Below are positions 13,353 through 19,745 of a stretch of 64,000 nucleotides of DNA, piece after piece. Source of the stretch: Streptomyces rishiriensis (lineage in GTDB: Bacteria; Actinomycetota; Actinomycetes; Streptomycetales; Streptomycetaceae). The notes beneath the pieces are model-generated. The model did not search any database and was not told the DNA's origin. It was given only the letters and a program-made list of their open reading frames with translations. The DNA is taken from NCBI RefSeq assembly GCF_030815485.1, contig NZ_JAUSWV010000002.1, forward strand, positions 1,984,001-2,048,000. Reading direction: 5' to 3'. Numbering within the stretch: position 1 is the stretch's first letter; every line of letters starts with the position of its first letter. Both the position numbers and the translations under genes were made by a program.

Positions 13353-13386
13353 CCGGCCTCCCCCGGTGGGGGCGGGGGGAGGCCGG
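13353..13386 (-). terminator. Terminator after the chpE-like chaplin
   Basis: A GC-rich inverted repeat (CCGGCCTCCCC ... GGGGAGGCCGG) about 27 bp past the stop codon of the upstream chaplin gene on the minus strand. It separates the two chaplin transcripts. Confidence 0.82.
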
Positions 13387-13412
13387 AGGTCACCGCGGGT
13401 GCGGGTGGGACC

Positions 13413-13658
13413 TCAGTGGTTGAGACCCAGGTTGCCGAAGGCCGGGTTCAGCACGCCGATGACGTTCACGCTGTTGCCGACCACGTTGACCGGGACGTGC
13501 ACCGGGGCCTGGACGAGGTTGCCCGAGACGACGCCCGGCGAGCCCTTGGCCTCGCCGAGGGCCGTGGCGCCGTCGGCGGCGGAGGCCATGCCGGCACCCG
13601 CGGCCATCAGCCCGCCGGCCACCATCGTCACGGCCGCTGCCTTCTTCAGGTTCTTCAC
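13413..13658 (-). CDS. chpE: Chaplin E-like protein without cysteines
   Basis: 81 aa with a signal peptide (residues 1-27, MKNLKKAAAVTMVAGGLMAAG..., cleavage near MASAAD) and one chaplin domain (about 40-81: SPGVVSGNLVQAPVHVPVNVVGN, VNVIGVLNPAFGNLG). The two positions that are Cys in other chaplins are V60 and G78. Loss of both cysteines is the known mark of ChpE of S. coelicolor, one of the chaplins made early and important for growth. GGAGG upstream of ATG 13658 is a good ribosome site. The sequence is close to what I remember of SCO1800. Confidence 0.93.
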   Translation of the reverse strand: MKNLKKAAAVTMVAGGLMAAGAGMASAADGATALGEAKGSPGVVSGNLVQAPVHVPVNVVGNSVNVIGVLNPAFGNLGLNH

Positions 13659-13847
13659 TTCTGACCCCTCCTAGCGATTGCCGCGGCAGTCGCCGCGGCA
13701 CGCACTGGAGAACGGCCGTGCGCCACGAAGGATGCGCCATCCGGGGGACATTCCCACGACGGTATGAATCTCGGATCGGAAGTTAACCTTCCGGGGCGCC
13801 TCACCGGAGCGCTGGGGGACGCTCCGGGTGGTGCGCCGGAGCGTGTC

Positions 13848-14489
13848 TCAGCGGGTCACGCCATGGCGTACCGCCCACAGCGCCGCCTGGGTGCGGTCCG
13901 CGAGGTCGAGCTTCATCAGGATGTTCGAGACGTGCGTCTTGACGGTCTTCTCGGAGAGGACCAGGGCCCGGGCGATCTCGCGGTTGGAGCGGCCGTCCGC
14001 TATCAGGCCGAGCACCTCCCGCTCGCGTTCCGTGAGCGCGCCCCCTCTGCCCTGGCCCGATCCGCCCTCGTCCTGGGAGAGGAGCGCGCCGGCGACCTCC
14101 GGCTGGAGCAGGATGTGGCCGGCGTGGACCGAGCGGATGGCGCCGGCCAGGGCGTCGGGGTCCACGTCCTTGTACACGTACCCGGCGGCGCCCGCGCGCA
14201 GGGCCGGCACCACCGTGCGCTGTTCGGTGAAGCTGGTGACGATCAGCACGCGCGCGGGGTTGGCCAGGTCGCGGAGTCTGCGGAGGGCCTCGACGCCGTC
14301 CATGCCGGGCATCTTGACGTCCATCAGGACGACGTCGGGCTTCAGCTCCTCGGCGAGGGCGACCCCTTCGGCGCCGTCGGCGGCCTCGCCGACGACCTCG
14401 ATGTCGTCCTGCACCTCCAGGAAGGTGCGCAGGCCCCGGCGGACGACCTGGTGGTCGTCGACGAGCAGCACCTTGATTGCGTCAGCCAC
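13848..14489 (-). CDS. LuxR/NarL-family response regulator
   Basis: 213 aa from GTG 14489, chosen because GGAGG lies 6 bp upstream and the receiver domain then starts at once (MADAIKVLLVDDHQ). Receiver domain residues 1-120 have acidic pocket D11/D12, phospho-acceptor D57 in VVLMDVKMPG, the switch Thr/Ser in VTSFTEQ, and Lys in GYVYKDVD. A C-terminal LuxR-type helix-turn-helix (about 148-210, LTEREREVLGLIADGRSNREIARALVLSEKTVKTHV) binds DNA. It overlaps the kinase gene by 8 bp, so the pair is translationally coupled and almost certainly cognate. Confidence 0.95.
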   Translation of the reverse strand: MADAIKVLLVDDHQVVRRGLRTFLEVQDDIEVVGEAADGAEGVALAEELKPDVVLMDVKMPGMDGVEALRRLRDLANPARVLIVTSFTEQRTVVPALRAGAAGYVYKDVDPDALAGAIRSVHAGHILLQPEVAGALLSQDEGGSGQGRGGALTEREREVLGLIADGRSNREIARALVLSEKTVKTHVSNILMKLDLADRTQAALWAVRHGVTR

Positions 14490-15627
14490 CGGGAGCCTCC
14501 ATCTCGATCGTGGTGCCCTTGCCGGGCGCCGATTCCACCGTGAGCCTGCCACCGACCCCGCCCGCCCGGTCCCGCATCGACACCAGTCCGAGGTGGCGGC
14601 CGGCCCGGCGGACCGTCGTCGGGTCGAAGCCGCCGCCGTCGTCCGTGACGCGCAGGACCGTGCCCGGGCCCCGCTTGACGAGGCTCACCTCGACGCGCTG
14701 TGCCCCGGAGTGGCGCAGCGCGTTGTGCAGGGCCTCCTGGGCGACCCGCAGCAGGGCCTCCTCCTGCGCGGCGGGCAGCGCGCGGACACCCTGACTGGTG
14801 AAGGTCACGCGCGCGGTGTGGGCGCGGTCGAGGACCTGGATGTGGGTGCGGAGGGTGGCGACGAGGCCGTCCTCGTCGAGAGCGGCGGGGCGCAACTCCA
14901 CGACTGCGGCGCGCAGTTCGTCGGCGGCTTCCGCGGCGAGCGCGGCGACCTGCTGGAGTTCGCCCTTGGCCCGCGCGGGGTCGCGGTCGACGAGGGCGGT
15001 GGCGGCCTGGGCCGTCAGGCGCAGGGAGAAGAGCTTCTGGCTGACCGCGTCGTGCAGCTCGTGGGCCAGCCGGGAGCGTTCCTCGGCGATCGTCAGTTCA
15101 CGGCTGCGTTCGTACAGGCGGGCGTTGGTGAGGGCTATCGCGGCGTGCTGGGCGAGGATCGAGAGCAGTTCCTCGTCGTCCTCGGTGAAGCCGCAGCCGC
15201 CCTGGGGCCTGCCGCAGTTCTTGTTGGCCAGGAACAGCGCGCCGAGGACCTCGTCGCCGTCCCGGACGGGCAGGCCCAGGAAGTCGGACATCTCGGGGTG
15301 GGCGGACGGCCAGCCCTCGAAGCGGGGGTCCTCGCGGACGTCGGCGAGGCGCTCGGGCCGGGCCTCCTGGAGCATCGCCGCCAGGATGCCGTGCTGCCGG
15401 GGCAGCGGGCCGATGGCCTTCCACTGCTCCTCCCCGACGCCGTCGACGACGAACTGGGCGAAGCCGCCGTGGTCGTCGGGGACGCCGAGGGCGGCGTACT
15501 GCGCGTCCAGCAGTTCGCGGGCGGAGGCGACGATCGTCTTGAGGACGTCACGGACCTCGAGGTGCCTGCTCATGGCCAGCAGCGCGGAGCTCACCGCGGC
15601 GAGGCCGGACCGGGGGCCTTGACTCAT
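14482..15627 (-). CDS. GAF-domain sensor histidine kinase (HisKA_3)
   Basis: 381 aa with no membrane segment, so a cytoplasmic sensor. A GAF domain spans about 20-172 (VLKTIVASARELLDAQYAALGV; FLGLPVRDGDEVLGALFLANK) and contains Cys residues in NKNCGRPQGGCGF. The dimerisation/phosphotransfer motif is EERSRLAHELHDAVSQ with phospho-acceptor H192, and the ATPase has NALRHSG and VTDDGGGFD (about 283-330). This architecture resembles DevS/NarX-type kinases. The signal cannot be read from the sequence. An IS element sits 75 bp upstream of its start codon and may have altered its promoter. Confidence 0.94.
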   Translation of the reverse strand: MSQGPRSGLAAVSSALLAMSRHLEVRDVLKTIVASARELLDAQYAALGVPDDHGGFAQFVVDGVGEEQWKAIGPLPRQHGILAAMLQEARPERLADVREDPRFEGWPSAHPEMSDFLGLPVRDGDEVLGALFLANKNCGRPQGGCGFTEDDEELLSILAQHAAIALTNARLYERSRELTIAEERSRLAHELHDAVSQKLFSLRLTAQAATALVDRDPARAKGELQQVAALAAEAADELRAAVVELRPAALDEDGLVATLRTHIQVLDRAHTARVTFTSQGVRALPAAQEEALLRVAQEALHNALRHSGAQRVEVSLVKRGPGTVLRVTDDGGGFDPTTVRRAGRHLGLVSMRDRAGGVGGRLTVESAPGKGTTIEMEAPGG

Positions 15628-15701
15628 GCCTTCACGGTACCGGCGGGGTGTGACAGCGCGGATCGGACCTGTGACGGCCTCGGGCTGGGGCGGAGGACCT
15701 A

Positions 15702-16643
15702 GGGCGTGTTGTGAAAGTGCTGGTCACAGCCACTCGTTGATGGCTGCGACCAGCACGGTTGCCTCGTAGCGGACGGCAAGTTTGTCGTACCGCGTGGCGA
15801 CGGCCCGGTGGCGCTTGAGGCGATTGATCCCGCACTCGACCGCGTGCCGCTGCTTGTAGTCGTCCTTGTCGAACGTCGGCGGTCGCCCGCCACGCGATCC
15901 GCGCTTGAGCCGGTTGCGGACACGGTCTGCCGGGACTGGGATCGTGGCCTTGATCCCGCGTCTGCGCAGGTAAGAGCGGTTACTGCGAGAGTCGTACGCC
16001 TTGTCGGCGCGCACCCGTTCCGGGCGTCTGCGCGGCCTGCCAAGGCCCAACCTCGGCACCCGGATGGCTTCCAGGACCGCTTCGAACTGCGGGGAATCGC
16101 CCCGCTGCCCGGCCGTGATCACGACGGACAAGGGCTTCTGGCCTTGCTCGACCGCGAGGTGGATCTTGCTGGTCAGTCCGCCGCGGGAGCGTCCGAGGCC
16201 GTGGTCGGCCGGCTCGACGAAGACGCCGCCGGGCGGTTCCTTCTGCAGGTCCCCCTTTTCGCCGCTCCGGCGGCGTGCTGATGGGCCCGGCAGATGGTGG
16301 AGTCGACGTTGACGTCCCAGGTGATCAGGCCTTTGGCATCGGCCTCGGCCTGGAGTTGGGTGAGGATCCTCGCCCAGGTGCCGTCCCGCTGCCAGCGCCG
16401 GAACAGGTCGTAGACCCGGTCCCACGGCCCGTAACGTTCCGGCACGTCACGCCAGGGGGCACCTGTCCGGGTCCGCCACCGTATGCCGTCTACCAGCTGC
16501 CGCCGCGTCCACACCTGCGGACGGCCTGGCTTAATGCCCTGCGGCAGCAGCGGCTCAAGCCGGGCCCACTGGCCGTTCGTCAGATCCCCACGTCCCACGA
16601 CAGCTGATCATCGACGAACAAGATCCACTTTCGCAACAGGCCC
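15702..16643 (-). mobile_element. IS5-family (IS427-like) insertion sequence, intact
   Basis: A 942-bp element. Its left end (GGGCGTGTTGTGAAAGTG, 15702-15719) matches the inverted right end (GGGCCTGTTGCGAAAGTG read from 16643 down to 16626) at 16 of 18 positions. TA dinucleotides flank both sides (15700-15701 and 16644-16645), the TA duplication expected of the IS427 group. Removing the element and one TA restores GGACC-TA-GGCCC. It contains one transposase split over two overlapping frames. It lies between the sensor-kinase gene and an SDR gene. Confidence 0.9.
15724..16598 (-). CDS. IS5-family transposase (two frames, probable -1 frameshift)
   Basis: Frame A (16598-16173, 141 aa) starts [20 protein letters not shown] and holds the N-terminal DUF4096-type region and the first catalytic Asp ([12 protein letters not shown]). 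Frame B (open from 16425, ending at 15724) carries [13 protein letters not shown], the second Asp (VRADKAYDS) and the Glu ([22 protein letters not shown]). The frames overlap at GCGAAAAGGGGGAC (about 16251-16264), an A4G5 run of the kind used for programmed -1 shifting in this group. A -1 shift there gives a continuous protein of about 291 aa with a complete DDE set. The element is thus probably functional and not a broken gene. Confidence 0.88.
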
Positions 16644-16813
16644 TAGGCCCGAGGTCCCGGGTACCGCGGCCCAGGGCGCGGGGACCGGGTGCGCGGGCGT
16701 ACGACGAAGGGCCCCCTCGGCCTGCGTCCCGCGTCCGAGGCGGCGGCGGGGGGCCGGTTCCTACGTTGGGATCACCGCCGGACGGAGGCGGTCGGACGAG
16801 GGGACGGATTGTC

Positions 16814-17512
16814 ATGCCGGTTGCGATGGTCACGGGTGCGTCGAAGGGGCTGGGGCGGGCGCTGGCGGAGGCGCTGGCCGCTCGGGGCTGGGATCTGGTG
16901 CTCGACGCCAGAACGCCGGAGGTGCTGGAGCGGACGGCGGCGGCCGTGGCGGTGCACGGGACCCGGGTCGAGGCCCGTGCGGGGGACGTCACGGATGCGG
17001 CGCACCGGGCCGAGCTGGTGGCCGCCGCCTGGCGGCTCGGGGGCTGCGACCTGCTGGTGAACAACGCGAGCGCGCTGGGCGCCGAGCCGCTGGTGCGGTT
17101 GTCCGAGCTGCCCCTGGACGGGCTGCGGCGGGCGCTGGAGGTGAACGTCGTGGCGGCGCTGGGGCTGGTCCAGGAGGCGCTGCCGCTGCTGCACGCCGCG
17201 CGGGCGGGCGCGGTGATCACCGTCAGCTCGGACGCGGCAGCCGAGGCCTACGAGACCTGGGGCGGCTACGGGGCGTCCAAGGCGGCCTTGGACCATCTCG
17301 CGGCGGTGCTCGGCGCGGAGGAGCCGGGGCTGCGGGTGTGGGCGGTCGACCCCGGGGACATGGCCACGGACCTGTACGCGGCGGCCGTGCCGGACGACGG
17401 CGATCCGCGGCCGGATCCCGCGGGTGTCGCGCCGGCCTTCCTGCGGCTGCTGGACGAGCGCCCGGCGAGCGGGCGGTACGGGGCCCCGGCTCTGCTGGAG
17501 GGACGGCGATGA
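16814..17512 (+). CDS. SDR family oxidoreductase
   Basis: 232 aa from ATG 16814 (GAGGGGA upstream). It is a classical short-chain dehydrogenase: cofactor motif TGASKGLG (about 7-14), NNAS (about 86-89), catalytic Ser in VITVSSDA and Tyr/Lys in YGASK (about 151-155). The substrate is unknown. Its stop overlaps the start of the queA-like gene (ATGA at 17509-17512), so the two form an operon; this order is, as I recall, conserved in streptomycetes. The IS element ends 170 bp upstream and may have separated the gene from part of its promoter. Confidence 0.9.
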   Translation: MPVAMVTGASKGLGRALAEALAARGWDLVLDARTPEVLERTAAAVAVHGTRVEARAGDVTDAAHRAELVAAAWRLGGCDLLVNNASALGAEPLVRLSELPLDGLRRALEVNVVAALGLVQEALPLLHAARAGAVITVSSDAAAEAYETWGGYGASKAALDHLAAVLGAEEPGLRVWAVDPGDMATDLYAAAVPDDGDPRPDPAGVAPAFLRLLDERPASGRYGAPALLEGRR

Positions 17513-18637
17513 CACTGGCGCCGGGAGTTCCGCACGAGCGCGGTCGGGGCTTCGGTTTCGGGAAGGTGCCGGAGGAGCTGTCGGCGCGGGCGCCCGCCGA
17601 ACAGCGTCGGCCGGGAGGGGACCGGGACGACGTACGGCTGCTGGTGTCGCGGGGGACGGAGGTGGCGCATCACGCGTTCCGGGAGCTGCCGGGTCTGCTG
17701 CGAGCCGGGGACCTGCTGGTGGTGAACACCTCGCCGACGCTGGCGGCGGCCGTGGACGGACGGGTCGGGCACGCACGCGTGGTGGTGCATTTCTCCACGC
17801 GCGGTGACGACGGACGGTGGGCCGTCGAGCTGCGTCACCCGGACGGGAAGGGGCACCACCCGCGCGCGTACGGGCGGGCCGGCGGGGACCGGGGTGCGGC
17901 TGGCCGGGGGTGTGCGGCTGACGCTGGAGGAGCCGCTGAGCCCGGGGAGCGGGCGGCTGTGGTGGGCCCGGGTGTCCCCCGGCGAGGCGGTGCCCGGGCT
18001 GCTGCGGGAGCACGGGCGGCCCATCCGTTACTCCTATACGGAGCGGGATCAGCCGCTGTCCGTCTACCAGACGGTGTTCGCACTGCCGTCCGCCGACGGG
18101 TCGGGCAGCGCGGAGATGCCGAGTGCGGCGCGGCCCTTCACCGTCGGGCTGGTGGCGGAGCTGGTGAGCCGGGGGGTGCAGTTCGCGCCGGTCACCCTGC
18201 ACACCGGGGTCGCCTCGGCGGAGGCGCACGAGCCGCCGTACCCGGAGCGGTTCGCGGTGCCCGAGGCGTCGGCGCGGCTGATCAACGCCGCGCGGGCCGG
18301 GAACGGGCGGGTGATCGCCGTCGGGACGACCGCCGTGCGGGCCGTGGAGTCGGCGGCCGGGGCGGACGGGGTCGTACGCGCGCGTGCGGGTTGGACGGAC
18401 CTGGTCGTCACCCCCGCGCGCGGGGTGCGGGTGGTGGACGGGCTGCTGACCGGGCTGCACGAGCCGGAGGCGTCGCATCTGCTGATGCTGGAGGCGGTGG
18501 CGGGGCGGGCGGCGATCAGCCGTGGTTACGACGCGGCGCTGGACGGGCGCTACCTGTGGCACGAGTTCGGCGACGTGCACCTCGTCCTCGCCACCCGGAG
18601 CACTGACGCAGAGCATCGCTCGGGCGACCGGCAGTGA
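17509..18637 (+). pseudogene. queA: S-adenosylmethionine:tRNA ribosyltransferase-isomerase (QueA-like), frameshifted
   Basis: Frame 1 from ATG 17509 gives a good QueA N-terminus (PEELSARAPAEQR; DDVRLLVSRG; LLRAGDLLVVNTSPTLAAAV; WAVELRHPDGKG) up to about 17850. After that the homology continues in the +1 frame (TTRARTGGPAGTGVRL; HGRPIRYSYTERDQPLSVYQT; HTGVASAEAHEPPYPERF; VIAVGTTAVRAVES; LLTGLHEPEASHLLMLEA) to 18637. Removing one G from the GGGG run at 17850-17853 rejoins the frames as a protein of about 375 aa. QueA adds the epoxyqueuosine cyclopentene ring to tRNA. The lesion may be real or a homopolymer sequencing error; the rest of the gene is undegraded, so it is recent if real. Confidence 0.85.
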
Positions 18638-18792
18638 GAACGGGGCGGGGCCCGTGTGAGCCCGCGCATAGGGCGCGGATCACGTACTACGGGCAATAGG
18701 AGTCAAAGGGGACGCGGTGAACGGGGCAGATGCTTCTATCTGTCCCGATTTGCCCCTCCCTGATCCACTATCGGGGATCGTACGTCACACCT

Positions 18793-18821
18793 TTGCCTGC
18801 CCTTTTTGCGGCCGCTAACAA
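18793..18821 (+). promoter_or_regulatory. Candidate HrdB-type promoter for the transglycosylase gene
   Basis: TTGCCT (18793-18798) and TAACAA (18816-18821) are separated by 17 bp, which fits the principal sigma factor. Transcription would start near 18828, leaving a leader of about 110 nt before ATG 18940. The 302-bp gap (18638-18939) shows no gene. I looked for a c-di-AMP (ydaO-type) riboswitch in the leader and could not support one. Confidence 0.5.
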
Positions 18822-18939
18822 TGGCTCTCGTCGCTCAGCGCCGTGGGTTCTCCCCCGGCGGCGCCCGTGCCGAAAGCACCCGCTGTCCGCCGTCGGACGA
18901 AGAGAGCGACCTCCGCGCTATTCGAAGAGGTCCTTCCGC

Positions 18940-19674
18940 ATGCCCAAGAACACTCGCAAGATCGCGATCGCCGGTGCCGCCACGCTCGGCGCCGCCGCCC
19001 TCGCCTTCTCCGTGGTGCCGGCCGACGCGCAGACGACCACGACGGACGCCGTCTCCTCGGCCCGGGTCGCCTACAGCTCGACGCCGATGCAGAACGTCAA
19101 GGCCAGCGTGACCGACCAGCTGGCCACGACGAGCGTGAAGGTCGACGCGATCGAGGCCAAGAAGAAGGCGGCCGCGGCCGCCGCGGCGAAGAAGAAGGCG
19201 GCCGCCGACGCCGCCGCGAAGGCAGCCGCCGCGAAGAAGAAGGCGGCCGCCGCGGCCGCCGCCAAGAAGGCCGCCGCCGCTCGCAAGGCCAAGGAGGCCG
19301 CGAGCCGGTCCGCCAAGCGTGTCGCGGTCAAGAAGGTCGCCACCAAGAGCTACGCGAACAACCTCGACGGCTGGATCAGGCACTCCCTGGACATCATGAA
19401 GTCCAAGGGCATCCCGGGCTCCTACAGCGGTCTGCACCGCAACATCATCCGGGAGTCCTCGGGCAACCCGAACGCGATCAACAACTGGGACATCAACGCC
19501 ATCAACGGCATCCCGTCCAAGGGTCTGCTCCAGGTGATCCCGCCGACGTTCACCGCGTACCACGTCGCCGGAACGTCCTGGAACATCTACGACCCGGTCG
19601 CCAACATCACCGCCGCCGCGAACTACGCGGCCGACAAGTACGGCACGATCGACAACGTCGACAGCGCGTACTGA
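18940..19674 (+). CDS. Secreted lytic transglycosylase (SLT domain)
   Basis: 244 aa from ATG 18940 (GAAGAGG upstream). Residues 1-30 form a Sec signal peptide (MPKNTRKIAIAGAATLGAAALAFSV..., cleavage near ADAQ). A long Lys/Ala-rich linker (about 70-127, KKKAAAAAAAKKK-type) follows, then a C-terminal SLT domain (about 140-244) with catalytic Glu in IIRESSGNPNAINNWD and SKGLLQVIPPTF. Such enzymes cleave the MurNAc-GlcNAc bond of peptidoglycan and form 1,6-anhydro products. The basic helical linker probably holds the enzyme to the wall or to anionic polymers. A bidirectional terminator follows. Confidence 0.92.
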   Translation: MPKNTRKIAIAGAATLGAAALAFSVVPADAQTTTTDAVSSARVAYSSTPMQNVKASVTDQLATTSVKVDAIEAKKKAAAAAAAKKKAAADAAAKAAAAKKKAAAAAAAKKAAAARKAKEAASRSAKRVAVKKVATKSYANNLDGWIRHSLDIMKSKGIPGSYSGLHRNIIRESSGNPNAINNWDINAINGIPSKGLLQVIPPTFTAYHVAGTSWNIYDPVANITAAANYAADKYGTIDNVDSAY

Positions 19675-19690
19675 GCGACCGCAGCACGCC

Positions 19691-19728
19691 CGATGGGCGG
19701 CACCCCCGCTACGGGGTGCCGCCCATCG
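19691..19728. terminator. Bidirectional terminator
   Basis: A perfect 16-bp stem (19691-19706 with 19713-19728), loop CGCTAC, between the convergent transglycosylase and FHA-ABC genes. Confidence 0.9.
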
Positions 19729-19745
19729 GCGTCTCACGGCAGCGA

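Noticed and set aside
16173..16598. Transposase regarded as a broken gene because of two frames
   Set aside because: The overlap holds a classical -1 slippery run and all three catalytic residues are kept, so programmed frameshifting is the better reading.
18822..18939. Possible c-di-AMP (ydaO-type) riboswitch before the transglycosylase gene
   Set aside because: Such riboswitches precede wall-lytic genes in actinobacteria, but the conserved core segments of the motif are not recognisable here.
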